DNA of 64,000 nt, taken from contig NZ_JQJK01000008.1 in assembly GCF_000745485.1 (NCBI RefSeq), positions 496,001 to 560,000 on the forward strand, read 5' to 3'. Positions 21,661-32,163 of this stretch are shown piece after piece. Position 1 is the first letter of the stretch. Each line of letters begins with the position of its first letter. The DNA is from Methanobacterium veterum. Its GTDB lineage: Archaea > Methanobacteriota > Methanobacteria > Methanobacteriales > Methanobacteriaceae. The notes beneath the pieces were generated by a model that was not told where the DNA came from, made no database searches, and was given only the letters and a program-made list of their open reading frames with translations. The position numbers were made by a program, and so were the translations under genes.

Positions 21661-22443
21661 ATGAAAATGCGTGAAATACTAATAGATTCAGCAAAATATC
21701 CATTACTAAATTTAAAATCACTTTTTTCACTTGGATTTTTGATTTTAATTGGCAGTTTTTTGTTGAGCAGATATTTTGATTCTAACCAGCTTTTCGGATA
21801 CAAACTAGGTATCACTGGCACAATAATTATTATTTTACTGAGTTTTTTGTTATTAGCTATTACAACTATATTGGAATCAGGTTACACTTTTAAAATTATC
21901 GAAAAAAGCTTAACTGGGGCTAAAAAGCCTCCCAAATTAAATAATTTCATCTCTATGTTTAAACATGGGATTAATGAAATAATTATAGCAATTATATATT
22001 TTTTAATACCGCTTATTATTTTCATTGTGATTTTAGATGCAGTATTTACTCAAATAAACTTTGGACTACCATCATTTCCCGAAAATATCGTAATTATGCT
22101 TATAATCCTTTTAGCATTCTTATTATTCATTTTTGATGTATTATTTACTGTAGCAATACCCCATATGGCCTTTAAAGGAGGTTCATTCGTAGAAGCATTT
22201 AAATTGATCGAAATATCTAAAAAAATTAAGCAGATAGGTTTAAAAAAACTATTAGTTGGATATATAATTGTAATTTTAGGATTAGTGGCAGTTGGATGGC
22301 CAATACTGCAAGAAATAATAGAATCCGCAAATATATTTGGTTTTGTAATTGCAGAGCTCATAATTGCCCCTTATATCCTGATATTTTATGCAAGATTTAC
22401 TGCGCTCATATATAACTCCCATCTTTCTCAAAACAAGGATTAA
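21661..22443 (+). CDS. DUF4013 family multi-pass membrane protein
   Basis: A 260-aa hydrophobic protein with about six transmembrane helices, starting MKMREILIDSAKYPLLNLKS. That opening and the mid-region GYTFKIIEKSL plus FIPLIIF-type helices match archaeal DUF4013 proteins. The ATG at 21661 follows an AAGGA element; an apparent upstream extension is less likely. Function unknown; the genes on either side give no clue. Confidence 0.65.
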   Translation: MKMREILIDSAKYPLLNLKSLFSLGFLILIGSFLLSRYFDSNQLFGYKLGITGTIIIILLSFLLLAITTILESGYTFKIIEKSLTGAKKPPKLNNFISMFKHGINEIIIAIIYFLIPLIIFIVILDAVFTQINFGLPSFPENIVIMLIILLAFLLFIFDVLFTVAIPHMAFKGGSFVEAFKLIEISKKIKQIGLKKLLVGYIIVILGLVAVGWPILQEIIESANIFGFVIAELIIAPYILIFYARFTALIYNSHLSQNKD

Positions 22444-22568
22444 ATACATTATTTTGCTTATTAAACATCTAATTAAAAAAATGATCATTTCAATATGGAA
22501 AATATCTATGTTTCTTATCAATTGGTTCTAATTTTTTAAGGATATTTTTAAAAACCGAAAAGCATATA

Positions 22569-22594
22569 TAACAATCGTTATATAACAATTGTTA
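22569..22594 (+). promoter_or_regulatory. Double TAAC-N4-GTTA operator at the cystathionine synthase promoter
   Basis: Two palindromes, TAACAATCGTTA (22569-22580) and TAACAATTGTTA (22583-22594), are phased 14 bases apart. They overlap and follow a TATA-like catatata. The same motif marks ten other promoter regions in this window, almost all of sulfur genes. The position beside TATA suggests repression. Confidence 0.8.
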
Positions 22595-22700
22595 CTATAA
22601 TTGAAGATAATTACCCATTTTCAAAAGCATCAGTTTTTACAGGTTATTTAAATGAATAATAAATGATTAAATAGATTTATACCAATAAATGAGGCAAAAT

Positions 22701-23834
22701 ATGAAGTTTAACACGAAATCAGTCCATTCTGGAAGGCAGCCGTGTCCAGCAACAGGCGCAATCTCCACTCCAATATGGCAGACTTCCAATTTCATCTTTG
22801 ATGACTTAGGGAAGCCTAAAGAACATGATTACACCAGGACAAGTAATCCAACAAGAAAAGCTCTGGAAGATGCACTTGCAGCACTGGAAGGAGGCAATGC
22901 AGGATTTGCATTTGCAAGCGGGATGGCTGCAATTACAACTGCCATACACTTCCTGAAAGCAGGAGATCATGTAATAGTTTGTGATGATTGTTATGGTGGG
23001 ACTTATAGGCTCTTTTCAGAAATAATGACCAAATTTGGGCTCGAATTTACATTTTTAAGGCTTGATAATGAAGAAAAAATTCTAGATGCAGTTAAACCTA
23101 ATACTAAACTGATATGGACTGAAACTCCATCAAACCCATTACTCAATATTACTGATCTTGAAATGATTTCAAAAATTGCAAAAGAACATGATATACTTAC
23201 ACTTACAGATAACACCTTTTCAAGTCCTTATTTCCTAAGGCCTATTGAGTTTGGAATCGATCTTGTACTGCACTCCACGACAAAATACGTAAACGGGCAC
23301 TGTGATGTAATTGGAGGCGCAATAGTTACTACAACAGATAAACTGGCAGAAGATGTCCATTTCCAGCTAAATGGGCTTGGAACAGGTGAAGCACCTTTTG
23401 ATGCATGGCTTGTTCTAAGAGGGTTGAAAACACTGCCCCTTAGAATGGAAAAACATGCCTCAAATGCCATAGCAGTTGCTGAATATTTGCAGGACCATCC
23501 AAAAGTTAGCAAAGTCTTTTATCCAGGACTTCCCTCCCATAAAGGACATGAAATTGCTAAAAGACAGATGAAAGGATTCGGAGGAGTTGTATCATTTAAA
23601 ACTAATTCTAACATAGGGACCTTTTTAAGAGGCCTTAACCTGTTTGCACTTGCTGAATCACTTGGTGGGGCAGATTCGCTTGTTGAACATGCCGCTTCAA
23701 TGAGCCACGCTTCAATGGGCGAAGAAGGGCGTAAAAATGCAGGAATTACAGATGACCTAATCAGATTGTCTATTGGACTTGAAGATACAGATGATTTAAT
23801 TGAAGATCTAGATAAAGCACTTTCAAGAGCTTAA
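22701..23834 (+). CDS. metB: Cystathionine gamma-synthase/lyase-type PLP enzyme
   Basis: Trans-sulfuration enzyme of the Cys/Met-metabolism PLP family, 377 aa. Key blocks are YTRTSNPTRKALE, FASGMAAITT and the PLP lysine Lys195 in LHSTTKYVNGH; SLGGADSLVEHAASMSHA lies near the C-end. Synthase and lyase cannot be separated by eye. The ATG at 22701 follows GAGGCAAAAT; an ATG four codons earlier overlaps that SD. A double sulfur-type operator lies about 110 bases upstream, which supports control by cysteine or sulfur status. Confidence 0.9.
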   Translation: MKFNTKSVHSGRQPCPATGAISTPIWQTSNFIFDDLGKPKEHDYTRTSNPTRKALEDALAALEGGNAGFAFASGMAAITTAIHFLKAGDHVIVCDDCYGGTYRLFSEIMTKFGLEFTFLRLDNEEKILDAVKPNTKLIWTETPSNPLLNITDLEMISKIAKEHDILTLTDNTFSSPYFLRPIEFGIDLVLHSTTKYVNGHCDVIGGAIVTTTDKLAEDVHFQLNGLGTGEAPFDAWLVLRGLKTLPLRMEKHASNAIAVAEYLQDHPKVSKVFYPGLPSHKGHEIAKRQMKGFGGVVSFKTNSNIGTFLRGLNLFALAESLGGADSLVEHAASMSHASMGEEGRKNAGITDDLIRLSIGLEDTDDLIEDLDKALSRA

Positions 23835-24139
23835 CAATTTCAAACAGTGAAAATAAAAACACTTTTAATTTTTCTTAATTTACTTTTTATATTTAGAATT
23901 CCAAATATAAGCCCACTAATAAATTTAAATTGTTCTTTTAATTTAAAATTCAGAACAAATTTTAAATTTCATAAATATCCTAACTTAAATGAAAAACAAT
24001 CAATCAGTATCTAAATTAATTTCTTTAAATTAATAGTAATTTTGATTAAAGCCCATAAAATAGTTAATATTGCAAAATAAAGATTATGAAAGTGAATATT
24101 CAATTATAACAAATTATTTTTAAAACTGGAGGAATTTTA
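23835..24139. other. Intergenic region before thiI
   Basis: About 305 very AT-rich bases. No ORF, RNA gene or TAAC-N4-GTTA operator is visible, in contrast to neighbouring sulfur genes. Only the GGAGG SD of thiI at the end is supported. Confidence 0.5.
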
Positions 24140-25291
24140 ATGGATTATGATCTTATAATTGTAAGATATGGGGAAATTGGTGTTAAAAGCCCTAAAGTAA
24201 GGCGCAGGTTTGAAAACAAGCTCATATCTAATATAAAACGTAAATTAAAATGTGAAATAGATATAAACCAGGGCAGGGTATTTCTATATCCTGAAAATTT
24301 TAATGAAGCATGCGAAGTATTGAGTAAAACAATGGGTGTAGTATCATTCAGCCCGGCAGTATCTACAGAGACTGATTTTAACATTATTGAAGAAACCGTC
24401 AACGAATATGTGGAAAATTTAATATCTGAAGGTTCATTTTCAAAAGAAAACTCATTTGCAATAAGATGCAGAAGAGTAGGAACACATGAATTTTCAAGCC
24501 ATGAAATGGCAGGGTTCTGCGGTTCAGTGGTGGTTAAAGCTACAGGTGCACCTGTCAATTTAAGTAACCCTGACTTCGAGCTTTTTGTGGAAGTTAGAGA
24601 TAACAAAACTTATATTTACCATGAAAAGATTCAAGGAATAGGCGGTCTTCCTATTGGAACCCAGGGTAAAGTTATTGCACTTTTATCAGGAGGTATTGAT
24701 TCTCCAGTTGCAGCATTTTTAATGATGAAAAGGGGTGTTGAAGTTATAGCGCTCCATTTCAACAACTACCCCTACACTGGAAAATCCAATGAAAAAGTGC
24801 TTAAAATTGTTGACAAGCTCAATGAATACTCACCAACACCCATTAAATTTTACGCAGCAGGATACGGAGAATACCTCAAAAAATGCATTGAAGACGCGCC
24901 CATTCGTTTAACATGCGTCCTGTGTAAAAGCGGTATGTACAGAATCGCTGAAGAAATCGCTGAAAAAGAAGGTGCCCTTGCAATCGTTGATGGAAGCAGT
25001 TTAGGGCAGGTTGCATCACAGACCCTGCCAAACATACTTGCAACAAGGTATCCAACTAGCATGCCTGTTTTAAGCCCTTTAATCGGGATGGATAAAATCG
25101 AAATTGAAGAGATAGGTAAAAAAATAGGCACCCTTGATATTTCTATACTTCCAGCACCAGAATGTACAGCAGTTCCACAGTACCCTGAAACAAATGCAAA
25201 ACTGGATAAAGTTATAGAAGTACTTGAGGAAATTGATTTTGACGCGGAAGTTAAAAAGATTGTTTCTTCACTTGAAGATGGGGAATCTTAA
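24140..25291 (+). CDS. thiI: tRNA 4-thiouridine synthetase ThiI
   Basis: Adenylates U8 of tRNA and inserts sulfur; in bacteria the homologue can also feed thiazole synthesis. The 383-aa protein has an N-terminal ferredoxin-like plus THUMP region (about 1-165), the PP-loop SGGIDS (183-188) and a CVLC pair (259-262) seen in archaeal ThiI enzymes. It lacks a rhodanese domain, as in methanogens. A GGAGG SD precedes the ATG. It lies just upstream of thi4, although thi4 has its own operator-bearing promoter. Confidence 0.95.
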   Translation: MDYDLIIVRYGEIGVKSPKVRRRFENKLISNIKRKLKCEIDINQGRVFLYPENFNEACEVLSKTMGVVSFSPAVSTETDFNIIEETVNEYVENLISEGSFSKENSFAIRCRRVGTHEFSSHEMAGFCGSVVVKATGAPVNLSNPDFELFVEVRDNKTYIYHEKIQGIGGLPIGTQGKVIALLSGGIDSPVAAFLMMKRGVEVIALHFNNYPYTGKSNEKVLKIVDKLNEYSPTPIKFYAAGYGEYLKKCIEDAPIRLTCVLCKSGMYRIAEEIAEKEGALAIVDGSSLGQVASQTLPNILATRYPTSMPVLSPLIGMDKIEIEEIGKKIGTLDISILPAPECTAVPQYPETNAKLDKVIEVLEEIDFDAEVKKIVSSLEDGES

Positions 25292-25403
25292 TAATAAACT
25301 ATTAAATTCCCTATAAAATTTATTTCTTTTTTTATAATATTACTGATTTAAATCACCCCAATCATCTATTCTTAAGCTAAAACCCCATCACAATACTTAT
25401 ATG

Positions 25404-25429
25404 TAACGATTGTTATATAACTATTGTTA
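25404..25429 (+). promoter_or_regulatory. Double TAAC-N4-GTTA operator at the thi4 promoter
   Basis: TAACGATTGTTA (25404-25415) and TAACTATTGTTA (25418-25429) are again 14 bases apart and follow a TATA-like cttatatg. The second ends 22 bases before the thi4 start. Confidence 0.8.
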
Positions 25430-25451
25430 AGAAAAAATGAAGGTATTAAAA

Positions 25452-26273
25452 ATGGAAATATTTGCAAAAATATCTGAAAAAGATGTAACAAAGGCAATTG
25501 TAGAAGGATTTGCCGAAGAATTTATAGAATATATTGAAAGTGACGTAATTATCGTTGGTGCAGGCCCAAGTGGACTTGTAGCTGCTAAAAAACTCGCAGA
25601 AAACGGCGTTAAAACACTTATAATCGAAAGCAACAATTATCTCGGAGGAGGTTTCTGGATAGGTGGTTACCTCATGAACAAGCTAACAGTAAGAGCACCT
25701 GGTCAAAAAATCTTTGACGAAATAGGAGTGCCCTACAAAGAGGTAAAAGAAGGATTGTTCGTTGCAGACGGGCCACATGCATGTTCAAAATTAATAGCAA
25801 GTGCAATGGATGCCGGAGCCAAAGTAATCAACATGACCAAGTTTGATGATGTTGTTGTTCGTGAAGGACGTGTCAGCGGTACCGTTATAAACTGGACACC
25901 AGTTTCTGCACTTCCAAGGGCAATAACCTGTGTTGACCCTGTCGCAATTGAATCCAAAATTGTAATAGATGCAACTGGACACGATGCAGTAGTTGTAAAA
26001 TCATTAGAAGAGCGTGGACTTGTAGATATAGCCGGATTCGAGGGAATGTGGGTGGAAAAATCAGAAGATGCAATCATCGAACACACAAAAGAAGTTTATC
26101 CCGGACTGTATGTAACTGGTATGTCTGTTGCAACCACATTTGGCCAACCAAGAATGGGCCCTACATTCGGAGGAATGCTTCTATCAGGTGAAAAAGTTGC
26201 TGAATTGATTATAAAAAATCTAAAAGGTAATAAAAACACCAAAACAAGTGAAACAGCGGCTATCAGCAAATAA
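25452..26273 (+). CDS. thi4: Thiazole synthase Thi4 with an active-site-type cysteine
   Basis: Makes the thiamin thiazole precursor ADP-thiazole from NAD, glycine and sulfur. The 273-aa protein has the FAD/NAD-type motif [19 protein letters not shown] (32-50) and the DATGHDA and [11 protein letters not shown] blocks. Cys160 in AITCVDP aligns with the sulfur-donor cysteine of yeast and plant enzymes; the characterised Methanocaldococcus enzyme has His there and uses free sulfide. The ATG at 25452 follows GAAGGT; an ATG five codons upstream is less well placed. Operator-controlled, and behind thiI. Confidence 0.93.
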   Translation: MEIFAKISEKDVTKAIVEGFAEEFIEYIESDVIIVGAGPSGLVAAKKLAENGVKTLIIESNNYLGGGFWIGGYLMNKLTVRAPGQKIFDEIGVPYKEVKEGLFVADGPHACSKLIASAMDAGAKVINMTKFDDVVVREGRVSGTVINWTPVSALPRAITCVDPVAIESKIVIDATGHDAVVVKSLEERGLVDIAGFEGMWVEKSEDAIIEHTKEVYPGLYVTGMSVATTFGQPRMGPTFGGMLLSGEKVAELIIKNLKGNKNTKTSETAAISK

Positions 26274-26344
26274 ATTGAACATATGTGGTTTAACACCATT
26301 AATTTATTTTTTAAATCATATAAATCAAAATATAAAATCTTATT

Positions 26345-26444
26345 TTTACAATAATCTGGTTGATATTATAGCAGCTAAAATCATAGCAGTTTGCACAAGT
26401 GAAAAGAAACAAACAAAGAAAATAAACATTGTAGATGCATGTCT
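26345..26444 (+). pseudogene. Truncated duplicate of the MOSC gene 5' end
   Basis: About 100 bases are repeated at 26466-26565 with a constant offset of 121 and only scattered mismatches. This upstream copy carries ATA (26368-26370) where the real gene has ATG, and it loses homology after about 26 codons. It looks like a partial tandem duplication that left a dead leader copy. Confidence 0.75.
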
Positions 26445-26488
26445 ATAAAAGAACATCCCATCCACTTTACAATAATCTGGTTGATATC

Positions 26489-26926
26489 ATGGCAGCTAAA
26501 ATCATAGCAGTTTGCACAAGTGAAAAGAAAGAGACGAAAAAAATAAATGTTGGAGATGCATGTCTTAAGGAGAACTACGGTATTGCTGGTGATGCTCACA
26601 GCAGCCAATATACACACAGGCAGATCAGCTTACTTGCAGTTGAAAGTATCAGTAAAATGAGAGACATGGGGTTGAATGTGAATCCTGGAGATTTTGCTGA
26701 AAACTTAACTACTGAAGGAATTGATCTTGTGTCCTTACCAGTAGGTGCAAACATATCTATAGGGGAAAAAGTAGTTCTTGAAATAACTCAAATCGGTAAG
26801 GAATGCCATACCCGCTGCGCCATTTATTATCAAGCTGGCGACTGCATAATGCCAAAAGAAGGTATTTTTGCAAGGGTATTAACTGGTGGAAGGGTCAAAA
26901 TAATGGATAAAATAGAAATAATTTGA
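26489..26926 (+). CDS. MOSC-domain protein
   Basis: Small stand-alone MOSC protein of 145 aa. Elements include an ENYGIAGDAH-type block (GDAHSSQYTHRQISLL), NPGDFAENLTTEGIDL and QIGKECHTRCAIYY, whose Cys is the probable sulfur carrier of MOSC domains. MOSC proteins handle sulfur for molybdenum cofactor maturation or related transfer. The ATG at 26489 lies inside the second repeat copy. It is convergent with iscU, in keeping with a sulfur neighbourhood. The exact substrate is unknown. Confidence 0.85.
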   Translation: MAAKIIAVCTSEKKETKKINVGDACLKENYGIAGDAHSSQYTHRQISLLAVESISKMRDMGLNVNPGDFAENLTTEGIDLVSLPVGANISIGEKVVLEITQIGKECHTRCAIYYQAGDCIMPKEGIFARVLTGGRVKIMDKIEII

Positions 26927-26940
26927 AATAGGAAAAGTTT

Positions 26941-27357
26941 CTATTTGCCGCAGGAGCAAATATCCTTACATCTATCTTCAGGTTTCTTTTCTCCCATCTT
27001 TTCCTTGTAATTATCGATTGCAGCGTGTAATGCATCTGCAGCAAGATTTGAACAGTGCATTTTAACTGGTGGAAGGCCTTCAAGTTCATCTGCAACATCA
27101 TTTCTTGTAATTGCCAGGGCTTCTTCGATTGTTTTTCCTACTGCCATTTCAGTTATCATACTGCTTGTTGCAATAGCTGCCCCACACCCAAATGTTTTGA
27201 ATTTAACATCTTCAATGACATTGTCTTTGACTTTAATATAAATAGTCATTAAATCTCCGCAAGTAGGGTTTCCTACGGTTCCAACACCATCTGCATCTTC
27301 TATTTCACCAACATTTCTTGGATTTTGAAAATGGTCCATTACCTTATCACTATACAT
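26941..27357 (-). CDS. iscU: Iron-sulfur cluster scaffold IscU/NifU-N
   Basis: Scaffold on which Fe-S clusters are assembled with sulfur from IscS. The 138-aa protein has the three ligand cysteines Cys33 (GNPTCGDL), Cys58 (TFGCGAAIA) and Cys102 (MHCSNLA). After the fold comes an unusual tail with Cys130, Cys134 and Cys136. The ATG at 27357 follows a GAGGTTGAT SD; a longer reading would run into iscS. It lies 29 bases after iscS and is surely co-transcribed. Confidence 0.96.
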   Translation of the reverse strand: MYSDKVMDHFQNPRNVGEIEDADGVGTVGNPTCGDLMTIYIKVKDNVIEDVKFKTFGCGAAIATSSMITEMAVGKTIEEALAITRNDVADELEGLPPVKMHCSNLAADALHAAIDNYKEKMGEKKPEDRCKDICSCGK

Positions 27358-27386
27358 ATAATCAACCTCTAATACACATAAATTAA

Positions 27387-28565
27387 TTATTCTCTCCTTT
27401 CTGCCCCAGGTATCGCACACCAAAGAGGAGAAAGTTTTCTAAGGGTCTCAACTACTTCTTTAACTGCAGTTATAACATAATCTACTTCTTCTTCTGTATT
27501 TTCTTTTCCAAGTGTTAAACGTAGAGATCCATGTGCTTCAACATGTTCTAAACCAAGTGCTATTAAAACATGCGATGGTTCTAGACTCTTTGAAGAACAT
27601 GCAGAACCAGTTGAAGCAGCTACTCCTTTTGAATCAAGGTGCAATACCAATGATTCACCTTCAATACCTGTAAATCTTAAATTTACGTTGTTTGGAAGCC
27701 TTTTTGTTCTGTGTCCATCCAGGTAAGATTGTTCTATTGAATTCAGTATTCCATCTATTAATTTGTCCCTTAAATTTGTTATATATTTCGCATCTTCCAG
27801 CAGGTTTTTTTCTGCAAGTTCGCACGCTTTACCAAGCCCAACGATTCCTGAAACGTTTTCTGTCCCTGGCCTTAATCCTTTTTCATGTCCTCCCCCATGA
27901 ATTATAGGTTCTAATCTAACTCCTTTTTTAACATATAATGCTCCAATTCCCTTTGGGCCGTAAACTTTATGCGCTGAAAGCGACAGCATGTCGACATTCA
28001 TCTCTTCCACGTTCACTGGAATTTTACCAATAGTCTGTACAGCATCCGTGTGAAAATAAATTTTATTTTCCCTTGCTATTTTACCAATTTCTGCTATTGG
28101 CTGGATGGTTCCAATTTCATTGTTGGCGTGCATGATTGTAATAAGAATGGTTTTGTCAGTTATTGCATCTTCCAGATCAGATACTCGAACAATACCTTCT
28201 TCGTAAACAGGGAGATATGTAACTTCAAAGCCATTTTTTTCCAAATATTTGCATGTTTCCCTTACTGCAGGGTGTTCTATAGCACTTGTAATTATGTGAT
28301 TTCCCTTATTTTTCAGGCGGTATACAGTACCTTTAATTGCGATATTATCTGATTCAGTACCTCCGCTTGTAAAAATAACTTCTTCAGGCTTTGCTCCTAT
28401 TAAAGAAGCAACCTGTTCCCTTGCAGCTTCCATAGCTTTTCTTGCGTCCCTACCCAGCGAGTATAGCGTAGATGCATTTCCAAAATTATCAACAAAATAG
28501 GGCTTCATTGCCTCAAATACTTCTGGATCAACTGGTGATGTAGCTGAATGATCCATATAAATCAT
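27387..28565 (-). CDS. iscS: Cysteine desulfurase IscS/NifS
   Basis: PLP enzyme that releases sulfur from cysteine as an enzyme persulfide for Fe-S clusters and thio-modifications. In 392 aa: opening YMDHSATSPVDPEV, PLP Lys200 in LSLSAHKVYGPKG, and the mobile catalytic Cys323 in STGSACSSKSLEP. The GAGGTG SD fits the ATG at 28565; a second ATG lies three codons in. It forms an operon with iscU. No TAAC-N4-GTTA site is seen upstream, so this pair seems outside the regulon. Confidence 0.97.
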   Translation of the reverse strand: MIYMDHSATSPVDPEVFEAMKPYFVDNFGNASTLYSLGRDARKAMEAAREQVASLIGAKPEEVIFTSGGTESDNIAIKGTVYRLKNKGNHIITSAIEHPAVRETCKYLEKNGFEVTYLPVYEEGIVRVSDLEDAITDKTILITIMHANNEIGTIQPIAEIGKIARENKIYFHTDAVQTIGKIPVNVEEMNVDMLSLSAHKVYGPKGIGALYVKKGVRLEPIIHGGGHEKGLRPGTENVSGIVGLGKACELAEKNLLEDAKYITNLRDKLIDGILNSIEQSYLDGHRTKRLPNNVNLRFTGIEGESLVLHLDSKGVAASTGSACSSKSLEPSHVLIALGLEHVEAHGSLRLTLGKENTEEEVDYVITAVKEVVETLRKLSPLWCAIPGAERRE

Positions 28566-28766
28566 TATTTCACCTCAATTTTTTTTAAAATACTGCGTAT
28601 TTCCTAACCTCGTATTTATTACAAATCAAGTTAAGTATAATATGAACGCTTTGTGATGATCAACCTTTTTAAAATCATAATCCTCAAAATGTAAGGTTTT
28701 GTAAGGTCATACTATTGTAAATTACTTAATTATTATATGAAATTTAATTATGTTAAATTTTTTTAA

Positions 28767-30251
28767 TCAGTCCCGGGCCATCAACGTACTGATATGATCA
28801 GTTGTTATAATTCCAATGACCCTTTTACCCCCATCAACTACTGGAAGAGAAGATATATTATATTTTTTCATTTTCTCAGCTGCAAGTTCTATGTATTCTT
28901 CGGGACAAGCCGTTATGACATTTTTTGTCATTATTTCATCTAATTTACTGCATTTTAAAGCAACTGCCTTAGATATATCCCATGCCGTTACTATACCTAT
29001 TAACCTGTTATCATCTGCTATAACTGGCAGGTGTGTAACCTTTTCATCAAGCATCAATTTAGCTGCTTCATCTATACTTGCTTCTTCGCTTATCTTAGCA
29101 GTCATAGGAGTCATAACATCTCCAACAAGAATTTCAGAAAGGAAACCATTTATTATATAGTTTAACTGACCTGCCTCTAAAAGGAAAGCATCATGCCCAT
29201 ATGGGGATTTAATCTCATGATAGTTTACATCTATGTCATTTGCAGTTAGAGCCATTACTATTTCTTTTGATTGTTCCGGCGGGTAAAGCCAATCAGAATC
29301 TACTGAAATAACCAGGAATTTAGCTTTTACATCCTTAAACCCTTCAGCCAACGACCCATTTGCAGTTAAATCAAAATAATCCATGGCCTTTGTTACGTAA
29401 AGATAGGTGTTTGCATCAAATCTTTTAACAAATGAGTTACCCTGATAATGGAGATAGCTTTCTACCTGAAAATCCATTGAAAAATCGAATCCATATTTTT
29501 CCTTATCCTGAAGTCTTCTACCAAACTTCTGATACATTGATTCATAACTGAGATATGTAATGTGTCCTATCATCCTTGCAAGACTTAAACCTTCTTTTGG
29601 TACTTCTCCAGAATAATAAGAGCCGTCATTCCAATTTGGATCGGATACTATAGCCTGCCTGCCTACCTCATTAAAAGCAATTTGCTGTGGGGCAGAACGG
29701 GCTGCCGTAGCTATAGGAATAGCCAGTTTAATCATGTCAGGATAAGAAATACACCACTGCAGTACCTGCATCCCCCCCATTGATCCACCTACAACTGCAA
29801 AAAGTTGATTGATTCCAAGATGATCTATCAATTTTTTCTGGGCTTTTACCATGTCTGAAAGGGTAATAATTGGAAATTCAAGCCCATAATGCTTTCCAGT
29901 TTCAGGATTAATAGATGAAGGACCGGTTGAACCTTTACAACCTCCAATGACATTAGAACAGATAATAAAGTATTTTTCCGTATCCAAACATTTTCCAGGC
30001 CCTATTATGATATCCCACCAGCCCGGCTTCTTATCTCCTTCATGCCACCCTGCAGCATGGGCATCTCCGGAAAGTGCATGGCAAATAAGGACAGCATTAC
30101 TCTTCTCTTTGTTCAATTTACCATAGGTTTCGTATGCTACCGTAACTTCTTTAAGCCTGCTTCCACCTTCCAGAATTAAATCATCTGGAAAAGTGAAATA
30201 CTGTGTTTCAACAAGCCCAACTGATTCTTTTTTCATTTTCTTAAATCCCAT
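28767..30251 (-). CDS. metX: Homoserine O-acetyltransferase MetX with C-terminal CBS pair
   Basis: Acetylates (or succinylates) homoserine for methionine synthesis. The 494-aa protein is an alpha/beta hydrolase with nucleophile Ser157 in [26 protein letters not shown], and a C-terminal GHDAFLLE that supplies the acid and His. Residues about 376-494 form two CBS domains ([20 protein letters not shown] and [17 protein letters not shown]), a likely adenosyl-ligand sensor for feedback. Lies 57 bases after metY, so probably shares its promoter and operator. Confidence 0.94.
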   Translation of the reverse strand: MGFKKMKKESVGLVETQYFTFPDDLILEGGSRLKEVTVAYETYGKLNKEKSNAVLICHALSGDAHAAGWHEGDKKPGWWDIIIGPGKCLDTEKYFIICSNVIGGCKGSTGPSSINPETGKHYGLEFPIITLSDMVKAQKKLIDHLGINQLFAVVGGSMGGMQVLQWCISYPDMIKLAIPIATAARSAPQQIAFNEVGRQAIVSDPNWNDGSYYSGEVPKEGLSLARMIGHITYLSYESMYQKFGRRLQDKEKYGFDFSMDFQVESYLHYQGNSFVKRFDANTYLYVTKAMDYFDLTANGSLAEGFKDVKAKFLVISVDSDWLYPPEQSKEIVMALTANDIDVNYHEIKSPYGHDAFLLEAGQLNYIINGFLSEILVGDVMTPMTAKISEEASIDEAAKLMLDEKVTHLPVIADDNRLIGIVTAWDISKAVALKCSKLDEIMTKNVITACPEEYIELAAEKMKKYNISSLPVVDGGKRVIGIITTDHISTLMARD

Positions 30252-30307
30252 AATATTTGTATGTCCAAATGATATTAAATCAATTTGGACAATTAAAATC
30301 GCTTAAT

Positions 30308-31654
<1,347 letters not shown>

Positions 31655-31752
31655 TTAGCCCATAGTTATCCATAATTTAATAGATTTAAACTCTCAAAAG
31701 CTATATTCCGAGATTATAATAGCATTTTTAGAGCCCTATGATCAAATCACTA

Positions 31753-31764
31753 TAACAATTGTTA
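31753..31764 (-). promoter_or_regulatory. TAAC-N4-GTTA operator at the metY-metX promoter
   Basis: Perfect palindrome TAACAATTGTTA, extended by TA on both sides, located about 140 bases before the metY start and downstream of an AT-rich TATA-like stretch read on the minus strand. Confidence 0.75.
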
Positions 31765-31909
31765 TATTTAATAACTGCTTTCTTCTTATTTAAGGTTTGC
31801 CTATTCTTAAGTAAACGGAAGTATACTCAACAATTCTGACCCCAATCATAGTAAAACTAAATTTATTATGAACTACAGAATAGTTATCAGCTTTGGTAAA
31901 GTATTTATA

Positions 31910-31921
31910 TAACAATCGTTA
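31910..31921 (+). promoter_or_regulatory. TAAC-N4-GTTA operator at the tRNA-Cys promoter
   Basis: TAACAATCGTTA directly abuts the TATA-like tatttatata (31902-31911) and ends 27 bases before the mature tRNA 5' end. This is where a repressor would block TBP/TFB or RNA polymerase. Confidence 0.75.
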
Positions 31922-31948
31922 ACTTAATAACTAAGCCGAAATATTTTT

Positions 31949-32020
<72 letters not shown>

Positions 32021-32163
32021 TTAATACAAATAGAAAAGTAAATTTTCGAAAGCTATTTTATTTAAACAGAAATTAGATTAAAATAACAATTAATAAATAC
32101 TATTTTAATCTTATTATCCAATAATAAGCATTTTTTAATTTAACTTGAGTTTGAGGCAGAATA

